DNA of 24,799 nt from an uncultured bacterium (GTDB taxonomy: Bacteria > Planctomycetota > Phycisphaerae > Sedimentisphaerales > Anaerobacaceae). The stretch is taken from positions 1 through 24,799 of the forward strand of contig CAJVYK010000009.1 in NCBI GenBank assembly GCA_913009865.1, read 5' to 3'. Below the pieces are notes generated by a model that made no database searches, was not told where the DNA came from, and saw only the letters and a list, made by a program, of their open reading frames with translations. Shown piece by piece: positions 1-7,278 of the stretch. Made by a program: the position numbers and the translations under genes. Each line of letters opens with the position of its first letter. The stretch's first letter is position 1.

Positions 1-96
1 GATATTAATTTTACTCTGTGCAAATTCTCCGAGTACCTGTGCCAACACGCCTGGCTTATTAACCATAAAAATTGAAAATTGTGTTGCAACATACAT
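1..96 (-). CDS. ACT-domain protein, N-terminal part only
   Basis: Reading the minus strand from an ATG at 94-96 gives 32 codons that stay open to the window edge. The peptide begins MYVATQFSIFMVNKPGVLAQ and continues to SKINI. The FMVNKPGVLAQV stretch is the first beta strand and helix start of an ACT domain, a small ligand-binding fold that often senses amino acids. An AAAGG ribosome-binding site sits about 7 nt before the ATG. The gene lies 27 bp after the STAS gene on the same strand, so it is probably the next gene of the operon. ACT domains occur in regulators and in amino-acid enzymes; the rest of this protein is outside the window, so its role cannot be named. The domain call is good; single-domain versus multidomain is open. 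Confidence 0.72.
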   Translation of the reverse strand, partial: MYVATQFSIFMVNKPGVLAQVLGEFAQSKINI

Positions 97-123
97 ACAT
101 TGGCCTTTCGAATCAGATGCAAC

Positions 124-486
124 TCAATTTGTGTTTACCATTTTGACGGCACTTTCTTTATCCGGGAAAAACCGGAAAATCTTATCAAGATTGGTTATCT
201 TGAAAACCCTGTACAATTGTGGGTTTATCGCGCTAATCACAACTTCGCCGTCATACATTTTCAGTTTAGCCCTGGTGCCCAGAAGCAGTCCCAACACCTG
301 GGAGGAGAAAAACTTTACCTGCTCAAAATCAATTACTATTTTTTTCGGATGATTTTTTTCAATAAATTCATTTATCTGTGCCGAAGCTGCAGTTATTCCT
401 TCTGTACTACTTATTGAAGTAGCCCTGAAAACCATCACAGCCACACTTCTTTCACTGGTTATTTCCACGCCAATTTTTTCGTTCAT
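124..486 (-). CDS. STAS-domain protein (anti-sigma factor antagonist-like)
   Basis: The 120-residue product matches a stand-alone STAS domain along its full length. A central beta strand VIDFEQVKFF leads into S61-S62-Q-V-L-G, at the place where SpoIIAA-type antagonists carry the phosphorylated DSSGLG serine. The C-terminal part (LYRVFKITNLDKIFRFF) is the usual STAS ending. Such proteins bind anti-sigma kinases or other partners in the cytoplasm, and phosphorylation switches binding. Here a serine is kept but the following glycine is Gln, so phospho-control is plausible and unproven. No partner kinase or sigma factor lies nearby in the window. It follows oppF by 38 bp on the same strand and precedes an ACT-domain gene. 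Its own Shine-Dalgarno is weak. Confidence 0.85.
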   Translation of the reverse strand: MNEKIGVEITSERSVAVMVFRATSISSTEGITAASAQINEFIEKNHPKKIVIDFEQVKFFSSQVLGLLLGTRAKLKMYDGEVVISAINPQLYRVFKITNLDKIFRFFPDKESAVKMVNTN

Positions 487-512
487 TTACCCATTTTTGC
501 ATATTTTTACAC

Positions 513-544
513 ATTTATCAATAATCATTTATCAATAATCATTT
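513..544. repeat. Heptad tandem repeat at the oppF 3' end
   Basis: A 14-bp unit, ATTTATCAATAATC, occurs twice without mismatch (513-526, 527-540) and then starts a third time. Each unit is two 7-bp words, ATTTATC and AATAATC. The oppF stop codon TGA (525-527, minus strand) lies inside the array, so the last OppF residues (MIIDK) are written by repeat DNA. The array fills most of the gap to the STAS gene. Confidence 0.85.
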
Positions 545-1526
545 TTTTACATTTCCAACAGGCGGCAAAGTGCTCCTCGTAGCCGCTTTTTTTCTCCAGT
601 ATCGGCCTTTGCTTTAGACAGCCATCGTCAGCCAAAGAGCATCTCGGGTGAAAAGGGCAGCCACTTGGCGGATTCAAAGCGCTTGGCGGCTCGCCACCGA
701 CTACGCTTCTGCGGCCCCGCAGCGACGGGTCAACATGCGGAATTGCCGACATAAGTGTACGGGTGTAGGGATGTAGGGGATTGCGATACAATTCTTCAGC
801 CGTAGCCTGCTCTACTATCCTGCCCATATACATAACCGCCACAACATCACAGAAAAACTCTACAACAGCCAAATCGTGTGCGATAAATAGAAATGTCAGC
901 CCAAATTCTTCCTGCAAATCCTTTAGCAAATTCAAAATTTGTGATTGAATTGAAACGTCAAGTGCGCTGACCGGCTCATCACAAATAACCAGTTTCGGTT
1001 CCATCGCAAGTGCCCTGGCCACCCCGATACGCTGCCGCTGTCCACCCGAGAATTCGTGTGGATAACGGTTTATATGGTCAGCCGACAGTCCCACCTTTGA
1101 AAGCAGTACCGCAACCCTTTCGGTCAGCTCACTTCCAGCAATTCCTCTTTGAACCTTCAACGGCTCGCCAACGATATTACCGACAGTCATTCTCGGATTT
1201 AACGAGCCGAACGGGTCCTGAAAAATAATGCTAATCTGCCTGCGAAGCTGACGCAGTTTGGCCTTGTCAGCCGACAAAACATCTATCTGTTCAAAAACCA
1301 CTCGTCCCGCCGTTGCCGGCACTAATCGAATTATGCTCCTGGCAACAGTTGTTTTACCACAGCCGCTCTCGCCGACCAGCCCCAGCGTCTGTCCGGGCTG
1401 AATTTTGAAACTGACCCCATCGACCGCTTTGACGTAACCGGCGGTTCGGCGCAGCAGACCTTTCTTTATAGGAAAATAGGTCTTTAAGTTCTCAACTTCC
1501 AGCAGATACCCGTTTGTGCTTACCAT
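525..1526 (-). CDS. oppF: Oligopeptide/dipeptide ABC transporter ATP-binding protein (OppF/DppF type)
   Basis: This 333-residue cytoplasmic ATPase is one of the two that power a family-5 peptide importer. Visible motifs are the Walker A GESGCGKTT (52-60), the ABC signature FSGGQRQR (159-166), Walker B LVICDEP (about 179-185) and the switch histidine in IAHDL. The C-terminal oligo_HPY region carries NPLHPYTRTLMSAIPHVDP and a cysteine-rich tail (GCPFHPRC, then further cysteines). The length is typical. The order of ATPases, with this one last, supports OppF rather than OppD. The ATG at 1526 has no clear Shine-Dalgarno; the sequence before it is an AT-rich heptad-like tract left between it and the inserted transposase. 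Translation may therefore depend on the AT-rich leader. Dipeptide versus oligopeptide specificity cannot be read from the ATPase. Confidence 0.95.
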   Translation of the reverse strand: MVSTNGYLLEVENLKTYFPIKKGLLRRTAGYVKAVDGVSFKIQPGQTLGLVGESGCGKTTVARSIIRLVPATAGRVVFEQIDVLSADKAKLRQLRRQISIIFQDPFGSLNPRMTVGNIVGEPLKVQRGIAGSELTERVAVLLSKVGLSADHINRYPHEFSGGQRQRIGVARALAMEPKLVICDEPVSALDVSIQSQILNLLKDLQEEFGLTFLFIAHDLAVVEFFCDVVAVMYMGRIVEQATAEELYRNPLHPYTRTLMSAIPHVDPSLRGRRSVVGGEPPSALNPPSGCPFHPRCSLADDGCLKQRPILEKKSGYEEHFAACWKCKKMIIDK

Positions 1527-1572
1527 AATTTAAAATTAAATATCAAAATTACAAATCAAAATTCAAAAAGTA
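1527..1572. repeat. AT-rich degenerate heptad tract before oppF
   Basis: The gap between the RAYT element and oppF is made of near-repeats of an AAAATTC/CAAATCA-like word spaced by about 7 bp. It is degenerate, so the period is less certain than at the other arrays. It replaces any recognisable ribosome-binding site for oppF. Confidence 0.45.
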
Positions 1573-1596
1573 GTAGGGTGGGGTCATTACCCCACC
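1573..1596 (+). repeat. REP-like hairpin, left copy
   Basis: A palindrome with stem GGTGGGG (1577-1583) and CCCCACC (1590-1596) and a 6-nt loop is preceded by an asymmetric GTAG. The same 23 bp, with one mismatch, recur in inverted orientation at 2177-2199 on the other side of the transposase gene. A short imperfect palindrome with an asymmetric 5' tag next to a RAYT gene is the hallmark of REP sequences. Confidence 0.85.
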
Positions 1597-1601
1597 ATTT
1601 T

Positions 1602-2156
1602 TCATTCACCGGTACAAATAATACTCTCACAGGTTCTTTTCATATCATCGGATTTCATCTCTCCATAAAAACCGCTCTGAACAAATTTATGATACGTTGA
1701 CCAAGGCCAATCCTCTATTTTTTTCACCAATCCGTGTTTGACAGGATTGTAATGTATGTAATCAATATGACGCTGTAAATCATTTTCATCTCTTATCTGG
1801 TGTTCCCAAAATCGTCTCTGCCAAACAGCAGCTTCGCCTGTTTTTATTCTCGATGTGTTTCTTTGGCCTTCCTGTCCACCTGAATTCAAATATGTTTTTG
1901 TGAAGAGCGATTTAATTGAATTCCATCTCGTAGAAAAATCTGCATCTCCATCGGGCAATTTCCATACACAGTGTAAATGGTCAGGCAGAAGACACATTGC
2001 GATGTTGTCGAAGGGTCGTTTTTCTTTTACTTTGCCAAATGCAAGACGCAGACAACCGCGGGATAGGGTATCGGCCAGGAACTCCGTTCGCTGAAACGTG
2101 ACAACCGTAAAAAAGTAATATCCGCCCTCGAAATTGGCACGTCTGTAGTTTGACAT
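1602..2156 (-). CDS. REP-associated tyrosine transposase (Y1_Tnp family, RAYT)
   Basis: The 184-residue protein shows the HUH/Y1 endonuclease pattern. The metal-binding H60-L-H62 lies in LLPDHLHCVW, and the candidate catalytic tyrosines Y133 and Y136 lie in HIDYIHYNPVKHGL, a signature of RAYT rather than classical IS200 proteins. The N-terminal NFEGGYYFFTVVTFQR and the late DWPWSTYHKFVQSG segment are also typical. The expected reaction is single-strand cleavage at REP hairpins with a 5'-phosphotyrosine intermediate. The frame is intact and both catalytic elements are present, so the enzyme may be active. The ATG at 2156 follows a weak AAAG site. The gene is enclosed by a REP pair, which supports the call. 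Confidence 0.93.
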   Translation of the reverse strand: MSNYRRANFEGGYYFFTVVTFQRTEFLADTLSRGCLRLAFGKVKEKRPFDNIAMCLLPDHLHCVWKLPDGDADFSTRWNSIKSLFTKTYLNSGGQEGQRNTSRIKTGEAAVWQRRFWEHQIRDENDLQRHIDYIHYNPVKHGLVKKIEDWPWSTYHKFVQSGFYGEMKSDDMKRTCESIICTGE

Positions 2157-2176
2157 TCTTTATAAATCCATTTTTT

Positions 2177-2199
2177 GTGGGGTTATGACCCCACCCTAC
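2177..2199 (-). repeat. REP-like hairpin, right copy
   Basis: Inverted copy of the left REP with one mismatch in the loop. The stem is GTGGGG (2177-2182) and CCCCAC (2189-2194). The GTAG tag points outward, toward oppD, so the two tags face away from the transposase gene. It lies 2 bp from the oppD stop codon (2202-2204). Confidence 0.85.
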
Positions 2200-2201
2200 C
2201 A

Positions 2202-3197
2202 TTATTTCTCTTCATATCCTTTTGCATACCAGCAGGCAACGTGTCGGCCGGAACGAACTTCCATCAGCCTCGGCTCAACGGTTTGACACCTCTTGTCACT
2301 GCAACCTACGCAGCAGCGAGGATGAAATTTACACCCGCCTGGAAAATGCAACGGGTCAGGGACGGTACCCGAAATCGTCTGCAGACGCTTAGCTGAAAGC
2401 CCCAATCGCGGCAAAGATTTTAACAGCCCCTGCGTATACGGATGCAAAGGTTCGGCAAAAAGCTTTTGCGAATCAGCCACTTCGACTATTCGTGAGGCAT
2501 ACATCACAGCAACATCGTCAGCCCGCTCAGCCACAACGCCCAGGTCGTGTGTTATCAGCAAAATACTCATTCCGTTTTGCTTTTGCAACTCGTCTAACAA
2601 ATCCAGTATCTGTGCCTGAATAGTTACATCCAGAGCGGTAGTGGGCTCATCAGCTATTAAAAGCCTCGGCTCACAACTTACCGCCATTGCTATCATAACC
2701 CGCTGCCGCATCCCCCCTGACATCTGGTGCGGATATTCGCTAACTCGCTGCTCCGGGTCTGCAATACCTACCTTTCTCAGCGTCTCGGCGGCGTCCTTCC
2801 ATGCATCTCTTATGCTTTTTTTCTGATGCAGTCTGATGGCCTCGACAATCTGATTGCCTACCGTATAGACCGGATTGAGAGAAGTCATCGGCTCCTGAAA
2901 AATCATAGCGATTCTATTTCCGCGAACTTGTCGTATCTGTTTTTCGCTCAATGTCAGCAGGTTTCGACCTTCAAAGACGATGTTACCGCCAACGATTTGT
3001 CCTGGTGGAGTTGGAATCAGTCTCATGATTGAAAGAGCCGTCACACTCTTACCGCACCCGCTCTCCCCAACGAGTGCGAACGTCTTGGCTTTCTTTATCG
3101 AAAAGCTCACATCCTGCACCGCCCGTGCAACACCGTCTTCGGTGAAGAAGTGCGTCGAAACATTTTCGACTGACAATAATGTCTGATTATCATTCAT
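2202..3197 (-). CDS. oppD: Oligopeptide/dipeptide ABC transporter ATP-binding protein (OppD/DppD type)
   Basis: This 331-residue protein is the first ATPase of the importer. Motifs in order are Walker A GESGCGKS (44-51), Q-loop IFQEPMTSLNPVYT, signature MSGGMRQR (159-166), Walker B LLIADEP (179-185) and switch H217 in LLITHDL. The oligo_HPY region holds EPLHPYTQGLLKSLPRL. The tail has six cysteines (C289, C295, C296, C299, C304, C322); some DppD proteins are reported to hold an iron-sulfur cluster in this region, so metal binding is possible but inferred. The MSGGMRQRVMIAMA variant of the signature is typical of OppD/DppD as opposed to OppF. It starts 4 nt after the oppC stop codon, suggesting translational coupling. 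The stop codon now abuts an inserted REP hairpin. Confidence 0.95.
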   Translation of the reverse strand: MNDNQTLLSVENVSTHFFTEDGVARAVQDVSFSIKKAKTFALVGESGCGKSVTALSIMRLIPTPPGQIVGGNIVFEGRNLLTLSEKQIRQVRGNRIAMIFQEPMTSLNPVYTVGNQIVEAIRLHQKKSIRDAWKDAAETLRKVGIADPEQRVSEYPHQMSGGMRQRVMIAMAVSCEPRLLIADEPTTALDVTIQAQILDLLDELQKQNGMSILLITHDLGVVAERADDVAVMYASRIVEVADSQKLFAEPLHPYTQGLLKSLPRLGLSAKRLQTISGTVPDPLHFPGGCKFHPRCCVGCSDKRCQTVEPRLMEVRSGRHVACWYAKGYEEK

Positions 3198-3201
3198 AAA
3201 T

Positions 3202-4401
3202 CTATTGAATTCTCAACTTCGGATCGAGCGCATCGCGCAGGGCCTCGCCCACCAGATTGTATGCCATCACGGTAAAAAATATCGCCAGTCCTGGAAATAA
3301 AGTCAGCCACCAGAGAAATCTACCCGTGGTACTGACGCCTAAGCTGAGCATTTGTCCCCAGCTCGGCGTTGGAGGTGCAACACCGAACCCGAGAAAACTA
3401 AGTGCCGCCTCAATAAATATAGCCCCGGCAATACCGAACGTAGCGTTAACCAGCACCGGAGCAATACCGTTCGGCAGCATATGCCGGAAAAGGATACTGC
3501 GTAATGGCAACCCAAGTGACACAGCAGCCTGCACGAAATCCTGCTTTCGTAACTTGAAGAATTCTGCCCGGATAAACCGAGCATCCCCCGTCCAGCTGGT
3601 AATACCGATAATTATCATAATATTTAACAGACTTCGCGGGAAAAAGGCCACGATTGTGATAATAAGAAAGAACACCGGAATTGCCATCATCATCTCGACG
3701 ATACGCATCCCGATAAAGTCCACCTTGCCCCCGAAATACCCCAGAATCGCCCCGACCGCAATACCGATAACACTCGATATCCCGACCGCCACAAACCCCA
3801 CCGAAAGCGATATTCTGCTGCCGTAAATCAACCTGCATAAAACATCTGAGCCGACATCATCGGTCCCCAGCCAATGCTCTCGGCTGGGCGGCTGCTCACG
3901 CGACTTCAGGTCCGTACGAGCATAACCATAGGGTATTGGAGCAAAAACCGCTCCGCTTGCTCGCCCCGAAGCAACCATAGCTTTATAATCGGTAGCATCG
4001 AGTCTTCGTGGGACAAAAACAAATATCAGTATAACTCCAACAAAAATTATCGAACTACTAATACATATCTGGCGCCACAGCACCGCCCCACGGATAGACG
4101 GGTCAACACGCCTGCGATTGCGCCGTATCAACAGCAACTGAACAATACCAACAATTGCTGCAAGGAAAATACAATAATCGCTTGCTCGCAAGCTCTTAAA
4201 AACAGGAAAATGCAACTGGCCGTCAATACGAATCACAAACGGCTTATCATTAGCGAGAAATGGAGCCAATACAGCAACAGCGAATAAAAAGACAATAAAG
4301 ACCAGGCAAACCACGTTGAGCTTACTTTTGACAAACTCATGCGAAACCATCTCGCCGTAGGATACACCCCAATTTGCTTTTTTTTTCGCTTGTTTACTCA
4401 T
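3202..4401 (-). CDS. oppC: Oligopeptide/dipeptide ABC transporter permease (OppC/DppC type)
   Basis: An inner-membrane permease of 399 residues. The first membrane helix is about residues 29-50. The core has HWLGTDDVGSDVLCRLIYGSRISL (176 onward), the family landmark, then helices of the binding-protein-dependent transport fold. The coupling EAA loop is around 288-310 (QAAVSLGLPLRSILFRHMLP), which contacts the ATPases. The ending SFLGFGVAPPTPSWGQML is classic OppC. It is about 100 residues longer than common OppC/DppC proteins because two extra hydrophobic stretches (about 76-93 and 109-130) with a charged RRNRRRVD linker lie between helix 1 and the core. The ATG is preceded by an AGGAAG site that overlaps the oppB stop region; the genes are 6 bp apart. 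Confidence 0.95.
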   Translation of the reverse strand: MSKQAKKKANWGVSYGEMVSHEFVKSKLNVVCLVFIVFLFAVAVLAPFLANDKPFVIRIDGQLHFPVFKSLRASDYCIFLAAIVGIVQLLLIRRNRRRVDPSIRGAVLWRQICISSSIIFVGVILIFVFVPRRLDATDYKAMVASGRASGAVFAPIPYGYARTDLKSREQPPSREHWLGTDDVGSDVLCRLIYGSRISLSVGFVAVGISSVIGIAVGAILGYFGGKVDFIGMRIVEMMMAIPVFFLIITIVAFFPRSLLNIMIIIGITSWTGDARFIRAEFFKLRKQDFVQAAVSLGLPLRSILFRHMLPNGIAPVLVNATFGIAGAIFIEAALSFLGFGVAPPTPSWGQMLSLGVSTTGRFLWWLTLFPGLAIFFTVMAYNLVGEALRDALDPKLRIQ

Positions 4402-4407
4402 AACTTC

Positions 4408-5406
4408 CTACACAGAACTTTCGAAACTTATTCGCGGGTCAGCGACAGCATAAGCGATATCACCGAGCAAAAGACCGATTAAATTCATCACTCCCCCGAT
4501 GGTTGCAACGGCCATAACCACGTTATAATCACGGGTCGTAACCGCTTCAAACGCTAACAATCCCATACCTGGAATACTAAATATTCTCTCGATGATTACT
4601 GAGCCTCCAAGCATTGCCGGCAGCAGTGTAGCCATAATCGTAATTACTGGAATCACGCTATTGCGAAATGCGTGCCTGAATATCACAACCCAATTCGACA
4701 ACCCTTTTGCGCGAGCGGTTCTTACATAATCGGCTCGAAGGTTATCCAGCATCCCCGCTCTAACCTGCTTGGTAAGATATGCAAAACCGCTGTAAGTCAG
4801 ACATATTACCGGCAGTACCAGGTGCCACATCCTGTCGCCCAGCCACGGGAAAAAAGGCAGCTGGTCAGCGTAATTGCTGCTAAGCCCCGCTGGCGGAAAC
4901 CAATTCTTAAACGCCGGCCCACAAAAATAACCTATCAGCATTTGCCCAACCAACATACTCGGTAGCGACCAGAGCATAAAAAGAACCACCGAACTGACAC
5001 GATCGAAAAAACGCTTATGCCGTACCGCCGCCAAAACTCCCAGTGGCAGCGACACCGTGTAGATAATCACAAAAGCTATCAGGTTCAGTGTAAGTGTAAT
5101 GGGTAATCGCTCTTTGATTAGCTCGATAACAGGTCGATGATGTTTAATCGAATCCCCAAAATCAAGCTGAACAATCCGCCATAACCACTTGGCATATTGA
5201 ACAGGGACTGGCTTATCCAGCCCGTAAAGTCTCATGCGTACTTCACGAACATCCGCCGCCCGCTCAGCGTCCAGTTGTCCGCCCGGCCCCATACTCAAGC
5301 TGACCGGGTCACCGGGCGCAACTCGGCTGATGGCAAAAACCATAATGGTTATGCCCAACAGCGTCGGAATCATCAATAACAAGCGTCTAACAATATATGT
5401 TGCCAT
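4408..5406 (-). CDS. oppB: Oligopeptide/dipeptide ABC transporter permease (OppB/DppB type)
   Basis: A 332-residue inner-membrane permease that pairs with OppC to form the translocation channel. The N-terminus MATYIVRRLLLMIPTLLGIT and the following SRVAPGDPVSL are diagnostic of OppB/DppB. A periplasmic segment leads to YAKWLWRIVQLDFGDSI, then the permease core, with the EAA-type loop RTARAKGLSNWVVIFRHAFR. The ending IERIFSIPGMGLLAFEAVTTRDYNVVMA is typical. Length is normal. The upstream gap to the binding-protein gene is filled by a nine-copy heptad repeat, and no Shine-Dalgarno is visible within the 7 bp between the repeat and the ATG. Confidence 0.95.
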   Translation of the reverse strand: MATYIVRRLLLMIPTLLGITIMVFAISRVAPGDPVSLSMGPGGQLDAERAADVREVRMRLYGLDKPVPVQYAKWLWRIVQLDFGDSIKHHRPVIELIKERLPITLTLNLIAFVIIYTVSLPLGVLAAVRHKRFFDRVSSVVLFMLWSLPSMLVGQMLIGYFCGPAFKNWFPPAGLSSNYADQLPFFPWLGDRMWHLVLPVICLTYSGFAYLTKQVRAGMLDNLRADYVRTARAKGLSNWVVIFRHAFRNSVIPVITIMATLLPAMLGGSVIIERIFSIPGMGLLAFEAVTTRDYNVVMAVATIGGVMNLIGLLLGDIAYAVADPRISFESSV

Positions 5407-5413
5407 TTACAAC

Positions 5414-5476
5414 CACGAGTCACGAACCACGAGTCACGAATCACGAGTCACGAACCACGAGTCACGAATCACGAAT
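5414..5476. repeat. Nine-copy heptad tandem repeat (CACGARY) between oppA-like gene and oppB
   Basis: Nine back-to-back 7-bp words with no slip of register: CACGAGT (four), CACGAAC (two) and CACGAAT (three). CACGAGT alternates with one of the others, giving a 14-bp higher-order unit, until the last copy. The array starts at the base next to the stop codon (5477-5479) of the upstream gene and ends 7 bp before the oppB ATG, so it is practically the entire intergenic region. Confidence 0.95.
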
Positions 5477-7216
5477 TCATTTATACTTTTGCTTTTGCCT
5501 CGGCACATACCATTCAAACTCATTAATCCCCAGTTTATGAATCTTCACATTTTCAAAACGTTTATCAAGAAAACGCTGTTCCGGCTTGGTATATATAAAA
5601 GTATAAGGTTGCTCTTCATGAATTATCCTGTGAAACTTATGATATAATGCATTTCTTTTATCCTTGTCCAGTGTCTCTCGTGCCTTTTCAATTATCGCAT
5701 CGGCCTCTGGAACATTAAAACCAACGTAATTTGAACCGTTTGCAATTTGTGATGAATGCCATATTTGGTAAGGGTCGCTTTCTACCCCCCCACCCCAGGC
5801 CATGCTAACCGCATCGAATTTGCGAGCAGTAACTCGCTCACTAAATATCGACCACTCATAAGGTTCTGGGATAACCTCGATACCAACCTTTGCGGCGGCA
5901 TCTTTGACAAGTTTTGCTATTTGCTCATGCAGATAAACGCCACTGACTATCATATATTTAAACCTGAACAGAACCCCATTTTTGTCACGTATTCCATCGC
6001 CGTCGGTATCAACCCAGCCGGCCTCGTCAAGTAACTTCTTTGCCCTCTCCAGGTCATAAGGCCATGGTCGAATGTTGGGGTCACTTTGGGGCCCGTAAAT
6101 ATAGAACGGCCCTGTAGGAATCCGAGCCTCCGGATTTCGCAGTATATAGTCCCTTATCGCCTTTCTATCAATCAAATGAGTCATAGCTAATCTGACTTTT
6201 CTATCTGCAAAAAATGGCCGTGCCTGGTTCCACCCTATCCAGAAATAACCTGTATTAGCTGCATCCCAGTAAGACAAACAATGAAACTTTTTTCTAAATT
6301 CCTCGTCCTTGCTTTTCTCGGCAAACTGGTCTGGTAATGCTCTCAAATAATCGACATCCCCTGCCTGTAGAGCCTGCAATGCTGCTATATCATTTGTAAT
6401 AAACCTGTAAACGATTTTTTTTATCTTAGGTTTCTTACCCCAGTAGTTTTCATTTCGACTCAATACCACCTCTCTGCCGACATCCCATTTTTGAAAAACA
6501 TAGGGTCCACTTCCTATTGGGTCAGTTCGCCTTGTGTTGAATTCTTCTGGGTTGTCAAATTCATAGATATGTTTTGGGTGTATCGGCAAGCCGCCAAGAA
6601 AACCAAGCGACAGGAAGTAGACTTTTTTCATATAAAATTTGATTTCTCTATCATTAATCTTTTCGTACCGTTCAACATCCCTAAAATAATTTGCGTAACT
6701 CGCTGCGTCCACACCTGGATTTGTTATTGTTTCGAAAGTAAAAATCACATCATCTGTTGTTATAGGCTTGCCGTCTGAAAAATGGATATCGTCTCTCAAT
6801 TTAAAATAAATCTCAAGCCCATCGTCAGAAATTGAAAAATCCTCCGCTAATTTTCCTTTATATTTAAAAGCATCCGGTTCATATTCCAGTAAACTCTCAA
6901 AGATATTACCGCTTACAATCCATCTGCTTGACCAACTTGAGCTAGCCAAAACGTCATAAAGTGTGGACGGTTCACCGCTTAAGCACCATATCAGCCAGTC
7001 GCCCTCGTCGCCGGGATATTCTTCTCCAGGCAAATCGTCTGAGCCCGACCTGTTTTGTGTTACACTAACAGGCCCTGCACTTCTCCACACATCTAAAAGA
7101 TGGTTGAGACGCTCGTATAATCTGTCCGACTGCACCATCGACAAAACCTGCAGCAGTATCATCACTGCAAGAAACAGGAAAAGAAAAAACATAACCAGTC
7201 CCGAGCGACCATTCAT
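5477..7216 (-). CDS. Family-5 extracellular peptide-binding protein, membrane anchored (paralogue 1)
   Basis: The 579-residue protein is the substrate receptor of the adjacent importer. An uncleaved-looking N-terminal helix (about 7-28), with no lipobox cysteine, is followed by MVQSDRLYERLNHL and a polar linker to about residue 65. The SBP_bac_5 domain then runs to the end: EPSTLYDVLASSS, the GLEIYFKLRDDIHFSDGKPITTDDVIFT segment typical of OppA/DppA, GSGPYVF (235-241) and RNENYWGKKPKIKKI. A DTDGDGIRDKNG loop (403-414) may bind calcium. The ATG at 7216 has a GGGAG site 7 nt upstream. It lies directly before oppB and is a close paralogue of the gene before it, so a tandem duplication is likely. 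Which peptide it binds is unknown. Confidence 0.93.
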   Translation of the reverse strand: MNGRSGLVMFFLFLFLAVMILLQVLSMVQSDRLYERLNHLLDVWRSAGPVSVTQNRSGSDDLPGEEYPGDEGDWLIWCLSGEPSTLYDVLASSSWSSRWIVSGNIFESLLEYEPDAFKYKGKLAEDFSISDDGLEIYFKLRDDIHFSDGKPITTDDVIFTFETITNPGVDAASYANYFRDVERYEKINDREIKFYMKKVYFLSLGFLGGLPIHPKHIYEFDNPEEFNTRRTDPIGSGPYVFQKWDVGREVVLSRNENYWGKKPKIKKIVYRFITNDIAALQALQAGDVDYLRALPDQFAEKSKDEEFRKKFHCLSYWDAANTGYFWIGWNQARPFFADRKVRLAMTHLIDRKAIRDYILRNPEARIPTGPFYIYGPQSDPNIRPWPYDLERAKKLLDEAGWVDTDGDGIRDKNGVLFRFKYMIVSGVYLHEQIAKLVKDAAAKVGIEVIPEPYEWSIFSERVTARKFDAVSMAWGGGVESDPYQIWHSSQIANGSNYVGFNVPEADAIIEKARETLDKDKRNALYHKFHRIIHEEQPYTFIYTKPEQRFLDKRFENVKIHKLGINEFEWYVPRQKQKYK

Positions 7217-7250
7217 AAGACAACTCCCGGCGAAATTCCGCCTTCCACAA

Positions 7251-7278
7251 TTCCTTACTACTTACCTCTTACTACTTA
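7251..7278. repeat. Four-copy heptad repeat at a binding-protein stop codon
   Basis: On the minus strand the words are TAAGTAG, TAAGAGG, TAAGTAG and TAAGGAA. The first TAA is the stop codon of the upstream binding-protein gene (7276-7278), so the array starts exactly there. TAAGTAG alternates, again giving a 14-bp superperiod. Confidence 0.85.

Larger units (their letters stand above)
1573..2199 (-). mobile_element. REP-RAYT element inserted in the opp operon
   Basis: A single transposase gene is bounded by an inverted pair of REP-like hairpins (1573-1596 and 2177-2199). The right hairpin ends 2 bp from the oppD stop codon. The unit separates oppD from oppF, which usually adjoin each other. 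RAYTs are domesticated-looking relatives of the IS200/IS605 Y1 transposases; they bind and cleave REP hairpins and are thought to spread them. Because the inserted gene points the same way as the operon and no terminator is evident apart from the hairpins, oppF may still be transcribed from the upstream promoter. Confidence 0.85.

Noticed and set aside
3257..3826. Long plus-strand open frame opposite oppC
   Set aside because: It lies wholly antisense to a clear permease gene and its translation shows no family pattern.
5414..5476. Possible CRISPR array
   Set aside because: Units are 7 bp and adjoin with no spacers, and no cas genes are near; this is a simple tandem heptad array.
5969..6007. 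DTDGDGIRD loop as an unusual calcium-binding insertion in the binding proteins
   Set aside because: The same loop is frequent in family-5 peptide-binding proteins, so it is not novel here.
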